A stretch of 64,000 nt of DNA from Shinella sp. CPCC 101442. Lineage in GTDB: Bacteria > Pseudomonadota > Alphaproteobacteria > Rhizobiales > Rhizobiaceae. Numbering within the stretch: position 1 is the stretch's first letter; each line of letters starts with the position of its first letter. The stretch is taken from the NCBI RefSeq assembly GCF_024704725.1, contig NZ_JALIQS010000005.1:186001-250000 (forward strand), written 5' to 3'. The notes beneath the pieces were generated by a model, which made no database searches, was not told where the DNA came from, and saw only the letters and a list, made by a program, of their open reading frames with translations. Made by a program: the position numbers and the translations under genes. Positions 1-8,907 of this stretch are shown piece by piece.

Positions 1-522
1 GGTGCGCTGACCAACTACCTGCTCATCACCCAGATGATCTCGCCGATCGTCCTGATTGTCGGCCTGTTCCGAATGTTTGCCTATTTCGGCCTGGTCAACA
101 GCCTCCTATCGGTCATAATCGCCCACAGCGCCTTCTTCATGGCATTTGCCGTATGGATGCTGCAAAGCTATTTCGCGACAATCCCGAAAGATCTCGAAGA
201 AGCCGCGTGGATGGATGGTGCCAGCCGCTTCAGCGCCTTCGTCCGTGTCTTCCTGCCGCTGTGTCTTCCCGGCGTCGTCGTGACGGCAATCTTCACCTTC
301 GTCAATTCCTGGAATGAATATGCGATGTCGCTGACACTGCTGCGTCAGGTCAGCCAGCAGACCGCACCGGTCCAGATCGCGTTCCTGACAGGGACGCTCT
401 ACCAAATTGAATGGCATCTCATCATGGCCGCGACGCTGCTTGCGTCGGTGCCTGTCGCAATCGTCTTTGCATCCATCCAGCGCTACCTCATCGGGGGAAT
501 GGCGTTGGGTGGCGTCAAGTAG
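1..522 (+). CDS. Sugar-type ABC transporter permease (MalG-like), 5' end outside window
   Basis: Inner-membrane permease subunit of a carbohydrate-type (CUT1) ABC importer. The frame is open from the first base, so the N-terminus lies outside the window. The visible part has several hydrophobic segments and the EAA loop read as LEEAAWMDGASRFSAF, which docks on the ATPase. It is followed by the typical FVNSWNEYAMSLTLL and a C-terminal GGMALGGVK tail. The stop is 10 bases before the ATPase start, so the two are co-transcribed. Substrate is unknown; the downstream PLP enzyme suggests an amino-acid-related or sugar-like solute. Confidence 0.9.
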   Translation, partial: GALTNYLLITQMISPIVLIVGLFRMFAYFGLVNSLLSVIIAHSAFFMAFAVWMLQSYFATIPKDLEEAAWMDGASRFSAFVRVFLPLCLPGVVVTAIFTFVNSWNEYAMSLTLLRQVSQQTAPVQIAFLTGTLYQIEWHLIMAATLLASVPVAIVFASIQRYLIGGMALGGVK

Positions 523-532
523 GAGGAGCAAA

Positions 533-1606
533 GTGGCTTCGATCAATCTCACCAACATTCGCAAGCAATATGGCTCGCTTACGATCATCGACGACATCAA
601 TATTGAAATCGAGGATCGGGAGTTTGTTGTACTGGTCGGCCCGTCTGGATGCGGAAAATCTACGCTTTTGCGGATGATAGCCGGGCTGGAATCGATCTCG
701 GGAGGTACCATCGCCATTGACGGCAAGGTCGTTAACGACGTTGGCCCGCAGCACCGCGACTTGGCGATGGTCTTTCAGACCTATGCGCTTTATCCGCATA
801 TGACGACTGCCCAGAACATCGGCTTTCCCCTCAAACTGCGCGGCGCCAGCAAGGACGAAATTGACCGTGCTATCGCCGGGGTTGCCAACACGCTACATCT
901 CGATGCGCTTCTTGACCGGCAACCGCGCGCCCTTTCCGGCGGGCAGCGTCAACGCGTCGCGATGGGCCGAGCCATGGTACGAGAGCCGCGGGCATTCCTA
1001 TTCGATGAACCATTGAGCAATCTCGATGCGAAACTCAGGCATCATATGCGCATCGAGTTGCGCCAATTGCACACGTCGCTGGGCGCCACGTCGATCTATG
1101 TCACGCATGACCAGATCGAGGCGATGACCATGGCTGACCGCATCGTCGTGATGAACCGAGGCAAAGTCGAGCAGGTGGGCACTCCGCTTGAGCTTTTCGA
1201 CAAACCGGCAAATGTTTTCGTCGCCGGGTTTCTCGGTTCGCCGACGATCAACCTGGGCAACGCAACGCTGTATGCCGCGGACGGATCAGCCAGGCTCGAA
1301 TTCGATGCCGGTTCTGGTCCGATCGACCTCGCCAATGTCGCGCCCTCGGCTCACAGGGACGTCGTGGCCGGAATCCGGCCGCAACACCTGGAAGTTGTTT
1401 CTCCAGAAGGTGCCAAGCTCACCGGAATGGTAGACCTCGTCGAACATACCGGGTGTGAGACGAATGTCATTCTTTCAGTCGGTTCCGAGAAATGGACTGT
1501 CCAATCTCGCAACCGCCAGCATCTCACGCAAGGAGAGCATGTCGGGCTCGTCTTCGACCCGATCAACCTCCACCTCTTCGCAGCCGAAACGAAGGAACGT
1601 ATTTGA
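533..1606 (+). CDS. ABC transporter ATP-binding protein, UgpC/MsmK type
   Basis: Energises the permease encoded just upstream. Walker A is GPSGCGKST, the signature is LSGGQRQR, Walker B is FLFDEPLSNLDAK, and the switch His lies in VTHDQ. A C-terminal regulatory (TOBE/OB) part typical of CUT1 ATPases follows, at about 357 aa, the usual family length. The frame stays open upstream to 407, but the GTG at 533 is preferred: a strong AGGAGGAG stands just before it and homology starts there (VASINLTNIRK). Its stop overlaps the TetR start. Confidence 0.92.
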   Translation: MASINLTNIRKQYGSLTIIDDINIEIEDREFVVLVGPSGCGKSTLLRMIAGLESISGGTIAIDGKVVNDVGPQHRDLAMVFQTYALYPHMTTAQNIGFPLKLRGASKDEIDRAIAGVANTLHLDALLDRQPRALSGGQRQRVAMGRAMVREPRAFLFDEPLSNLDAKLRHHMRIELRQLHTSLGATSIYVTHDQIEAMTMADRIVVMNRGKVEQVGTPLELFDKPANVFVAGFLGSPTINLGNATLYAADGSARLEFDAGSGPIDLANVAPSAHRDVVAGIRPQHLEVVSPEGAKLTGMVDLVEHTGCETNVILSVGSEKWTVQSRNRQHLTQGEHVGLVFDPINLHLFAAETKERI

Positions 1607-2295
1607 TGGTAACAATGCGCAAGCGAGGCTCCGATGGCGGAGCAGAACCGGCTGGTAGAAAGCGTGACCCCGAACGCACGCGGCTCGCGATCATCGAAGC
1701 GGCTCGCGAGGAGTTCGCCGAAAACGGTTACGATGGTGCGCGTACCGATCGCATCGCCACCCGTACCGGCATGAGCAAGGGTGTGCTTTACCACTACTTC
1801 AATTCGAAAGACGAACTGTTCGTCGCCGTTCTGGAGGACATCTATCGGGAACTGCGCTCCCAGAACGAAGCTCTGGTTCTGGCTGATTTCGAGCCGGAAG
1901 CGGGTATTCGCGAACTCATTGCGCATACGTACAATTATTTCGTCAATCATCCCGAGTTCATCGTGTTGGTGAACTCCGAAAACCTGATGAAATCCGAACA
2001 TTTGGCGAGATCCGAGAGTGTCCGCAGCATGTTTTCGCCGCTCTCCCAGCGTTTGGGTGAATTGATCAGCCGCGGCCAAAAACAGGGTATATTCCGCGCG
2101 AATGTCGATATTATTGAGCTTTACATCTCGATAGTTGGTCTGGGCTACTTCTTCTTGTCCAACCGGTGGACGTTGAGCGTCGTTTTCAATCGCGATCTGC
2201 TGGCCGAGGGGGCTGAGGAGAAGCGGCTCGCCCATATGACGGAGATGGTTCTCGACTATCTCCGCAACGTCAAGACGACGGGTGAACCGAAATGA
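1606..2295 (+). CDS. TetR/AcrR family transcriptional regulator
   Basis: About 229 aa. The N-terminal helix-turn-helix is clear: TRLAIIEAAREEFAENG, then RTDRIATRTGMSKGVLYHYF and NSKDELF. The C-terminal ligand domain is all-helical. The ATG at 1606 overlaps the transporter ATPase stop by one base; an alternative ATG lies at 1615. The gene also overlaps the next gene by four bases (ATGA). Sitting inside the operon, it probably controls this transporter and PLP-enzyme cluster, with a ligand related to the transported solute (inference). Confidence 0.9.
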   Translation: MVTMRKRGSDGGAEPAGRKRDPERTRLAIIEAAREEFAENGYDGARTDRIATRTGMSKGVLYHYFNSKDELFVAVLEDIYRELRSQNEALVLADFEPEAGIRELIAHTYNYFVNHPEFIVLVNSENLMKSEHLARSESVRSMFSPLSQRLGELISRGQKQGIFRANVDIIELYISIVGLGYFFLSNRWTLSVVFNRDLLAEGAEEKRLAHMTEMVLDYLRNVKTTGEPK

Positions 2296-3389
2296 GTGAT
2301 GAACCGTTGAAGCTGCCGATGGCCGGAACGCTGCGCTGGCGCGATGTTGTTGAAACCCCGGCAGTACTGATCGACCTCGATATCGTCGAACGAAACATCA
2401 AACGCTGCCAGGATCAGTGCAATCGCCTGGGCGTGGCAATCAGGCCTCACATCAAAACGCATAAACTGCCACTGCTTGCCCATGCACAGCTGGCGGCAGG
2501 GGCAATTGGCATCACTGCGCAAAAGATCGGCGAAGCCGAGATCATGGCCGACGCGGGCATCGAAGACATCCTGATAACCTTCAACATTGTCGGTGACCGC
2601 AAGCTTGAGCGTCTTAAACGACTTGCTGAACGGTCCCGTATATCCGTGGTTGCCGATAGTGCTGCGGTCGTCGAGGGCCTTGCTCGCACATTCGCGAACG
2701 AAGAGCGCGAAATCGGCGTCCTGGTGGAATGCGATACCGGAATGCATCGATGCGGTGTTTTGACATCGGAGAGTGCGCTCGAGCTTGCCCGGCTGATATC
2801 CGAGTCCCCGGGCCTGCGCTTCGCCGGATTGATGACGTATCCAGCTCCTGGTCAAGGCAACACAGCTTGCGAATGGCTGGACCATGCGGCGTGCCTAATC
2901 CGTGCGGCGGGCATTGAGACGCCCATCGTCTCCAGCGGAGGGACCCCCGATCTCTACGCGATGAAACACCACCCAGTCCTGACCGAATACAGGCCGGGTA
3001 GCTACATCTACAACGATCGCTCACTCGTCACTGCCGGCGCATGCGGCGTTGAGGGTTGCGCGCTGACAGTTCTGACGACTGTCATCAGTTCGCCGGAACA
3101 CGGTCGCGCCATCGTGGACGCTGGCACAAAGGTGCTGACCTCCGATCTCTTCGGTATGAGCGGTTACGGCTTGGTGCTGGACCACCCCGATTGGACAGTG
3201 ATTTCACTTAATGAAGAGCATGGGAGGATTGAATACGCTGGTGGGCCAGCGCCGGTGGTGGGCGACCTCCTGCGTATTATTCCCAACCATGCCTGCGTCG
3301 TCTCGAACATGGTCGACTCAGTCCATCTCGTCAGAGGAGAGCACTATGTTCGCGCGGAGCGAGTGGCTGCGCGCGGCCGGGTGACCTGA
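2292..3389 (+). CDS. D-threonine aldolase / D-serine dehydratase-like PLP enzyme (alanine racemase fold)
   Basis: Fold-type III PLP enzyme of about 365 aa. The N-terminal TPAVLIDLDIVERNI strand leads to RPHIKTHK, whose lysine carries PLP. The C-terminal part keeps the family's DAGTKVLTSD block and a PNHACVVSNMVD motif, in which His and Cys bind the metal in D-serine dehydratase-like members. It likely cleaves or dehydrates a D-3-hydroxyamino acid. It is translationally coupled to the TetR gene. The stop lies right at the start of IS630 debris, so the last residues could have been altered by that insertion, although VAARGR is a normal family ending. Confidence 0.85.
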   Translation: MSDEPLKLPMAGTLRWRDVVETPAVLIDLDIVERNIKRCQDQCNRLGVAIRPHIKTHKLPLLAHAQLAAGAIGITAQKIGEAEIMADAGIEDILITFNIVGDRKLERLKRLAERSRISVVADSAAVVEGLARTFANEEREIGVLVECDTGMHRCGVLTSESALELARLISESPGLRFAGLMTYPAPGQGNTACEWLDHAACLIRAAGIETPIVSSGGTPDLYAMKHHPVLTEYRPGSYIYNDRSLVTAGACGVEGCALTVLTTVISSPEHGRAIVDAGTKVLTSDLFGMSGYGLVLDHPDWTVISLNEEHGRIEYAGGPAPVVGDLLRIIPNHACVVSNMVDSVHLVRGEHYVRAERVAARGRVT

Positions 3390-3987
3390 TTTTGTCGGGG
3401 GTTTTCTCATGTGTCGGGGTATAAAAGAGTTCGATGATGGAACTGGCGGCGTTCCAGAGAGCGGAGATGGTTCGTTCGGCCCTTGCCCGCATCAACGCCT
3501 TGAGCTTTGCGAATGCGTTTTCGATGGGGTTAAAGTCGGGACTGTAAGGCGGCAGGTAGAGCAGGCTCGCGCCCGCCGCTTCGATGGCGTCGCGCACACC
3601 GGCGGCCTTGTGGGCGGGCAGATTGTCCACGACGACGATGTCGCCGGGCGCAAGGGTCGGAACCAGCACCTGCTCGACATAGGCGCGGAACACGTTGCCG
3701 TTCATGGCACCGTCGTAGACGAACGGAGCGGTCATACCGGACAGCCTGAGTGCCCCGGTGAAAGTGTTGGTTTTCCAATGGCCGTGCGGCACACCGGCCC
3801 GACAGCGCCCACCGCAGGGCGCACGGCCGCGCAAGCGCGCCATCTTGGTCGACAGGCCGGTCTCGTGGATGAAGACCAGCTTGGCCGGATCGAGATCGGG
3901 TTGGCTGTCGAACCAGGCGCGACGGCGCTTCAGGATATCGGGGCGGTCCTGCTCCAGTGCATGGGCGGGCTTTTTTTGAACGTCCAC
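3331..3987 (-). pseudogene. IS630 transposase OrfB (catalytic half), probably inactive
   Basis: DDE-transposase half, normally made by a -1 frameshift from OrfA. The second and third catalytic residues are visible in VVVDNLPAHK (Asp) and NPIENAFAKLK (Glu). The first catalytic Asp, expected in FIDE, is His here: FIHE, codon on the minus strand at 3865-3867. After SSIIELF the protein leaves family homology and runs into the neighbouring PLP-enzyme gene on the opposite strand. The listed 5' end is only the first codon of the open frame, not a true start. Confidence 0.75.
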
Positions 3988-4359
3988 CCGTGCCCGCCAA
4001 GCCAGTCGCTCAAGGCGCTTCGGCCGATGCGTATAGAGCGTTCCGTATCGAGGCGCCCGATCATCTCGTTTAACGTGATGTCCTTGTGTTCCTCGATCAT
4101 CCCGATGATGAAGTCTGCATATCCGTCGAGGCGCGAGCCGCGCCGTCGCCCTTGCGGTCGCGGTGTCAGTTCGCCGATCTTCGCCCGTGCGATCCAGCGG
4201 ATCGCGCTCGATATTCCAACGCCAAATCGGGATGCCGCCTGCCGGGCCGATGCCCCTTCACCCGCAGCTTTCAAGACACGCAACCGTAAATCTTCGCCGA
4301 GTGCTCTGGCCATAACCAACCTCATATCCGTCCAGGCGGATGCTGAAGCAAAAAATCAG
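3390..4359 (-). mobile_element. IS630-family insertion sequence, decayed
   Basis: Roughly 1 kb containing both halves of an IS630 transposase in the classical two-frame layout. The ends are not firmly defined. A short CTGATTTT at 3386-3393 is mirrored by AAAAATCAG at 4351-4359 and may mark terminal repeats. No clear TA duplication is visible. The C-terminus of OrfB lacks the usual end, so the 3' end of the element is probably damaged. Confidence 0.6.
3930..4325 (-). CDS. IS630 transposase OrfA (DNA-binding half)
   Basis: About 131 aa with the helix-turn-helix domain that binds the element ends: DLRLRVLKAAGEGASARQ, then a second helical part DGYADFIIGMIEEHKDI. Before the stop it passes a run of seven T on the plus strand (3971-3977), i.e. 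A AAA AAA G in the coding sense, the classical -1 slippage site of this family. OrfB continues in the -1 frame there. The gene itself shows no stop or shift. Confidence 0.75.
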   Translation of the reverse strand: MRLVMARALGEDLRLRVLKAAGEGASARQAASRFGVGISSAIRWIARAKIGELTPRPQGRRRGSRLDGYADFIIGMIEEHKDITLNEMIGRLDTERSIRIGRSALSDWLGGHGWTFKKSPPMHWSRTAPIS

Positions 4360-4407
4360 CCCGCGCGTCACATCATAATCGATTCATCGATATCCGGACG
4401 TGCTCTA

Positions 4408-4605
4408 GATCTACCCTTCGCCACGAACGGCCGGATCGCCGTGCAGCTGGTCAAGATGATCGCTACGCAGTCGGCCAATATGTCGAGAGCCCAGGCTTTC
4501 CAGCTCACAGAACTCGCCTGGGGCGTGCTGCGCGACACCGCGGATCCTCGGGAGGGGCGCCTTGCGTTCAAGGAGAAGCGCAAGCCGGCCTATACCGGCC
4601 ACTGA
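4408..4605 (+). pseudogene. Enoyl-CoA hydratase/isomerase C-terminal remnant
   Basis: About 65 codons ending at the stop at 4605. The end DPREGRLAFKEKRKPAYTGH is a typical crotonase C-terminus, and the preceding helices (IAVQLVKMIATQS) fit the same family. Everything upstream is IS630 sequence, so the gene lost its active-site half, presumably by the insertion and a later deletion. Not expected to be functional. Confidence 0.65.
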
Positions 4606-4614
4606 CGGGGGTGC

Positions 4615-5802
4615 TCAGACCGGCGCCTTCGACAGGTGGCGCAGCAGGTCCAATGAGAGACGGTCCGCCTCGTCGTCGCTCGGTAACGGCTGGGAGGAGA
4701 GTTTTGCGATGACGGTCTCTGTTGAAGGATCGACGTAAAGCCATTGACCATGAACGCCGATCGCTGCGAACGCCTTTTCCGGATAGCCTGTCTGGTACCA
4801 TTGGTTCCGGTAGCGGCCGTCCGGAAGCCAGGCATTGCCTGCCGCTCGCCAGGCCCTTTGCGACCCACCCGTGGCAACGGTATCGGCGACCCAGCTCTCC
4901 GACAGGATCCTGGTTCCCGACGGAGATCGGCCTCCGAGCCTGAGAAGTTCCCCGACGCGGGCGAGGTCGCGTGCGGTCATCGAAACGCCGCCGGCTCCGC
5001 GCGGGGCGCCAACGGCATCGACGGTCACGAAGGCGTCCTCCGTCGCGCCGAGCGGTTTCCAGAGCCGCTCGGAAGCATAGTCCGCATATCGCCGGCCGGT
5101 TGCCCGTTCGACGACGATGGCCAGCATGTCCGAGACCGGCGACCGGTAGACAAAGGTTTCCCCATGCGGTGTCCGCCCCTTCCGCAAGGTCGAGAGGAAG
5201 CCGAGAAGGGCGCCCGCTGCGCCACCCGGTTCGACCGGGTTCCAGAGCACCGCGCGGCGATAGCGGCCGTAGTCGCCCTCCGCGGTCAGGTAGTCTTCCG
5301 AAAAATCCAGGCTGACCAGCATGTCGAGCAGGTGCCGGACGGTGGCATCGCCGAAAGCCGAGGCCTGAACCTCTGGAACATATCGGATGACCGGTGCTTC
5401 GGGATCGAGGCATCCATCGTCCATCGCCACGCCGGCAAGCAGCCCGGTGATCGACTTGCTCACCGAAAAGACGACGTGCGGCGCCATCGCAGTCGGATCC
5501 TTATTATATTCCGCCACGATGGTCCCTGCCCGCATGACGACGAGTGCATCCGTGGATGTGGCCGCCATGATGCCCGTCGCCGAGGCGGTCCCGTCCGACA
5601 GTCCGATCTCATGCTGGAACAGGCCGGTCGGATCGCCGACCGCCGGCTGTGTCTCGGCGCGCTCCGCCGCGATCCGGGCGGACGGCACGAATTCCGAGAC
5701 GTTGCGGAAAGACCAGGCGCTCCATGGCGCTTCCCGCCAGTTGGCGAGGCTGACCTCCGATCTCTCGAAACCCCATCGGGTGGAAAATTCGCTCTTCGTC
5801 AT
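4615..5802 (-). CDS. Serine hydrolase of the beta-lactamase/NylB-like family
   Basis: About 395 aa, class C beta-lactamase fold. The SxxK catalytic motif is SVSK in VVFSVSKSITGL; the Tyr motif is YRSPVS; and a late IGVHGQWLYVDP resembles 6-aminohexanoate-dimer hydrolase (NylB), so amide or ester hydrolysis is likelier than drug resistance. The ATG at 5802 is preferred over a TTG at 5850 because homology starts there and a purine-rich stretch precedes it. No signal peptide is seen, so it is probably cytoplasmic. It is divergent from the AraC gene across a 254-base gap with no recognisable gene. Confidence 0.85.
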   Translation of the reverse strand: MTKSEFSTRWGFERSEVSLANWREAPWSAWSFRNVSEFVPSARIAAERAETQPAVGDPTGLFQHEIGLSDGTASATGIMAATSTDALVVMRAGTIVAEYNKDPTAMAPHVVFSVSKSITGLLAGVAMDDGCLDPEAPVIRYVPEVQASAFGDATVRHLLDMLVSLDFSEDYLTAEGDYGRYRRAVLWNPVEPGGAAGALLGFLSTLRKGRTPHGETFVYRSPVSDMLAIVVERATGRRYADYASERLWKPLGATEDAFVTVDAVGAPRGAGGVSMTARDLARVGELLRLGGRSPSGTRILSESWVADTVATGGSQRAWRAAGNAWLPDGRYRNQWYQTGYPEKAFAAIGVHGQWLYVDPSTETVIAKLSSQPLPSDDEADRLSLDLLRHLSKAPV

Positions 5803-6056
5803 CTCTTGCGGCTTCCTGCGTGCGTAGAGGGGCGGTGTGGTCGGGGTCAAACCGGCGTTCCGCGGGATCGGAAAACATCGATGAGAAGACTATCCACGGC
5901 GCGCCGTTCAGGCGCGTCCGAGCAGGCCCATCGGCTTGGCCGAACGGGCCAGGGGCACCCGTGAACCCTGCGCCCCGGTCCGGCCGCGCAAAAAATCCGG
6001 TTGCGTACCATGCCGGGAGGTGTAGCCTTTCATCAAACGCCATGTGACCCATCCCG

Positions 6057-6974
6057 ATGCTGAGACCATTCGAAGAGATCCGTCATCCCAAGGTCGAGAG
6101 CCAGCTCATCGCCGCAGATGAGGAGAAGGCAGCGCTGGCCGGTGGCGGGAAATCCTATGCGACGCCGTGGCACTGGCACGATTGCCTCATGTTCATGTTG
6201 CCGAGCCAGGGTGCTGTCGAACTCACCAGCGAGGGCCAGACGCGGGGAACGTGGCTTTCGCAGGATCGCTTTGCGGTCGTGCCCGCCGGTTCGCCCCATA
6301 CGACGAGGGCCGGTGTCGGGTCGAACCGGCATGTCGCGTTCTATGTCACGCCGAACGCTCTCGAACGGCTGGCCGGGGAACTGGGTTCGCTTGCGGACTT
6401 CCGGCGCCGCACGCGTCTACCGCTTCAGGTTCGCCGGTCGCCGGCGTTGCGGGCTTTGCAGGACGTGGCGTTGCGCGCGGATTTCGGTCGCATTGGCGGC
6501 GCCACGATACGCCGTGACCTTTCGTCCGCGCTTCTCGTGCAGTGCATATCGGATGTGATTTCGGGCGAGGCCCTGTCGAACGCCTCCAGCGGTGCGCACG
6601 GCATGGCGCTTGTCGCCGATGTGCGGGCTTTTCTGACCGCCAATGCCGATCGGGAGATACCACTCGACATGCTGGCGGATCGTTTTGGCATTTCGAGACG
6701 CCACATCACCCGGCTGTTTCGCGAGGGCACAGGCCAGTCGATAGCCGAGTTCCAGGCAGGCCTTCGCCTGGAACAGGCCGAGCGCCTGCTGTGCGAAACC
6801 GCGCTTCCGATCGGCGAGATCGCCTTCCGGGTCGGGTTCGAGAGCGGGGCGGCGCTGGCGCGCGCCATGCGCCGGACGCTGGGTCGTTCGCCATCGGAAA
6901 TTCGCCTCGGCATGGCCCGCATGGTCAAGAACGAGGGCCCGCCCGGATGCGGTGGAAAATCCCACAAAGGCTAA
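6057..6974 (+). CDS. AraC family transcriptional regulator
   Basis: About 305 aa. The N-terminal cupin-like sensing domain (WHWHDCLMFMLPSQG) is followed by two C-terminal helix-turn-helix motifs: IPLDMLADRFGISRRHITRLF, then LPIGEIAFRVGFESGAALARAM. The second carries the family's conserved AF..GF pattern. It probably controls the PhzF-like gene 40 bases downstream, the divergent hydrolase, or both (inference from position). Confidence 0.88.
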   Translation: MLRPFEEIRHPKVESQLIAADEEKAALAGGGKSYATPWHWHDCLMFMLPSQGAVELTSEGQTRGTWLSQDRFAVVPAGSPHTTRAGVGSNRHVAFYVTPNALERLAGELGSLADFRRRTRLPLQVRRSPALRALQDVALRADFGRIGGATIRRDLSSALLVQCISDVISGEALSNASSGAHGMALVADVRAFLTANADREIPLDMLADRFGISRRHITRLFREGTGQSIAEFQAGLRLEQAERLLCETALPIGEIAFRVGFESGAALARAMRRTLGRSPSEIRLGMARMVKNEGPPGCGGKSHKG

Positions 6975-7013
6975 TCTGACTGGATGCAGGCAACGCGCAT
7001 TCAGGATTTTACG

Positions 7014-7901
7014 ATGCAGGATCATTCCAGGCCCGTGGTGGTCAATGTGTTCTCCGCTGGCCCGGGTGGCGGCAACCCGGCCCCGATCGTCCTTGATGCG
7101 TCCGGCATGTCGGACGCGGACATGCAGGGGGTCGCACGCCACCACGGCTTCGAAAGTGGCTTCGTTCTGCCGGCGCCCCCGGGAAGTGGCCACGACTACG
7201 AGCTCCGCTTCTGGGTCCCCAATCACGAGATGTCGATGTGCGGCCACGCGACCGTCGGTGCTGTGTGGCTGCTGGCGCGGGAAGGCATGTTGCGGTCGGA
7301 TATGTTGCGGGTGCTGACCAGGAGCGGCACGGTGAACGTCGCCGTTGGCGGGCGCGGCTCGCCGGCGATCGCCGTCGAGGTCTCGCAGCCTGCAGGCGTG
7401 GTGGACGAGTTGACGGAGAGCGACTTCGACAAGGCCGAGCTTCTCGACATTCTTCGGATCACCGAAACCGACCTTGCGCCGCTGCCGATCCTGAACGCCT
7501 CGACGAGCCGCGTGAAGACCCTGGTGCCGATCGCCGGTGTCGAGACATTGAATGAACTGTCGCCGGATTTCGATCGCATCGAAAAATTCTGCGAAAGCAT
7601 CGGTTCGACGGGACTGTATCCCTACGCCGTCATCGATCTTGACGAGCAGGTCATTGATGCGCGCCAGTTCCCGAAGTCTTCGGGCTATCCCGAGGATGCG
7701 GCCACCGGCATCGCCGCTGCGGCGTTGGCCTTCGGCCTTCTGACGAACGGCATGGTGCGCGATCCCGGCCGTCCGATTCTGGTCAACCAGGGCAGAGCGA
7801 TGAAACGCCCCTCCCTGATATCGGTGCGCCTGGAGACCGTTGGCAGCGACGTCGTCGGTTGCTGGCTGGGCGGACAGGTCACACCCGACGACAGGCCGTA
7901 A
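7014..7901 (+). CDS. PhzF family isomerase/epimerase-like protein
   Basis: About 295 aa, diaminopimelate-epimerase-like fold. The family landmarks are the N-terminal VNVFSAGPGGGNPAPIV, the putative catalytic Glu in HGFESGFV, the CGHATVGAVW loop, and a late GYPEDAATGIAAAALAFG. The ATG at 7014 is chosen because AGGA lies seven bases upstream and family members start close to this strand; an alternative ATG is at 6984. Substrate unknown; most bacterial members outside phenazine loci are uncharacterised. It is convergent with the ribokinase gene. Confidence 0.88.
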   Translation: MQDHSRPVVVNVFSAGPGGGNPAPIVLDASGMSDADMQGVARHHGFESGFVLPAPPGSGHDYELRFWVPNHEMSMCGHATVGAVWLLAREGMLRSDMLRVLTRSGTVNVAVGGRGSPAIAVEVSQPAGVVDELTESDFDKAELLDILRITETDLAPLPILNASTSRVKTLVPIAGVETLNELSPDFDRIEKFCESIGSTGLYPYAVIDLDEQVIDARQFPKSSGYPEDAATGIAAAALAFGLLTNGMVRDPGRPILVNQGRAMKRPSLISVRLETVGSDVVGCWLGGQVTPDDRP

Positions 7902-7995
7902 CCACGGGATATGGCGAGCGCGAAACTGCCGGACCGCTGGCAAAGGCTTTGCGAACCGGCTTCTTCCAATCGGAAACGGAATGTCTTCCAGTTTG

Positions 7996-8907
7996 TCAGG
8001 CGGGGTCGTTCGTGTGAACGCGTATATCCGCATGTCGGGGAATGCCCGTCTGGGCGCCCGGATGAAGGCAGGCGAGGGAGCCGGCGATTGCGGCGTCGCG
8101 CAGGGCGATTTCGGGACTATCCCCGCGGTCGAGGGCAGCCGCGAAATAGCCGCAGAAGGTATCGCCGGCTCCCACCGTATCGATTGGCGAAATGGCGAGG
8201 CCGTCAGCGTGCAGGATATTGCCCTCGACGGCGGCCATGGCGCCCTGTGCGCCGAGCGTCACGACGATCGTCTGGCCATTTCGGGCATGGAGGTTGAGAA
8301 GTGCCTCGCGCTGCGCCTCGGATGACGAAAGCCTTTGTGCCGCCAGAAGCTCGAACTCGGTCTCGTTGGCAATCAGGATGTCGGCCAGCGGGGCCAGATA
8401 GGGGACGTCGAGGGTCGCCGGTGCGATGTTGAGCACGGTGCGTATGCCGCGTGCGCGGGCTAAGCGAAGCGCATATTCCACCAGTTTCGCCGGAATTTCG
8501 AGTTGCAGCATCAAGATGTCGCCGGCTGCCATCGCCGTGAGCGTCTTGTCGACATCCGCTTCCGTCAGGTCGTCATTCGCCCCCACCACGATGGTGATCA
8601 TGTTCTCGCCGTCCTCGCCGATCATGATGACGGCGATCCCCGTTGTTTTCTCGGTGTGGCGAACAGCGCTGATATCGACGCCGTCGGCGTCGAGGATGGA
8701 AAGCGCCGCTTCCCGGAACATATCCCTGCCGACCGCCCCGATCATGCGCACGGCCGCGCCGGCGCGATGGGCGGCCAGCGCCTGATTGGCGCCCTTGCCG
8801 CCGGGAACGCTTTGGGCGGACGAACCGGCGACGGTTTCACCCGGCCTCGGCAGGCGCGTGGACCTGGCAACAAGATCGATGTTGATTGAGCCGAGAACCG
8901 CAATCAT
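7996..8907 (-). CDS. rbsK: Ribokinase (PfkB family carbohydrate kinase)
   Basis: About 303 aa. The N-terminal GSINIDLVARSTRLPRPGET and GGKGANQA motifs bind sugar. The C-terminal DTVGAGDTFCGYF contains the catalytic Asp and anion hole of ribokinases. It phosphorylates ribose or a similar pentose released in the cytoplasm. It is the last gene of the LacI-led operon and overlaps the isochorismatase-fold gene by four bases (ATGA). With the ADP-ribosylglycohydrolase-fold enzyme upstream, it fits salvage of a ribosyl group. Confidence 0.88.
   Translation of the reverse strand: MIAVLGSINIDLVARSTRLPRPGETVAGSSAQSVPGGKGANQALAAHRAGAAVRMIGAVGRDMFREAALSILDADGVDISAVRHTEKTTGIAVIMIGEDGENMITIVVGANDDLTEADVDKTLTAMAAGDILMLQLEIPAKLVEYALRLARARGIRTVLNIAPATLDVPYLAPLADILIANETEFELLAAQRLSSSEAQREALLNLHARNGQTIVVTLGAQGAMAAVEGNILHADGLAISPIDTVGAGDTFCGYFAAALDRGDSPEIALRDAAIAGSLACLHPGAQTGIPRHADIRVHTNDPA

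Noticed and set aside
3409-4400. Long plus-strand frame over the IS630 element
   Set aside because: Shadow of the minus-strand transposase; only its last about 65 codons (crotonase tail) are meaningful.
4615-5802. Beta-lactam resistance gene
   Set aside because: The YRS motif and the HGQWLYVDP segment fit NylB-like hydrolases, and no signal peptide is present.
5803-6056. Minus-strand frame upstream of the hydrolase (to 6052)
   Set aside because: No recognisable motif; it overlaps the divergent promoter region and has an arbitrary composition.
6417-8033. 538-codon minus-strand frame over the AraC and PhzF genes
   Set aside because: Both plus-strand genes have clear domain motifs in order; the antisense frame has none.
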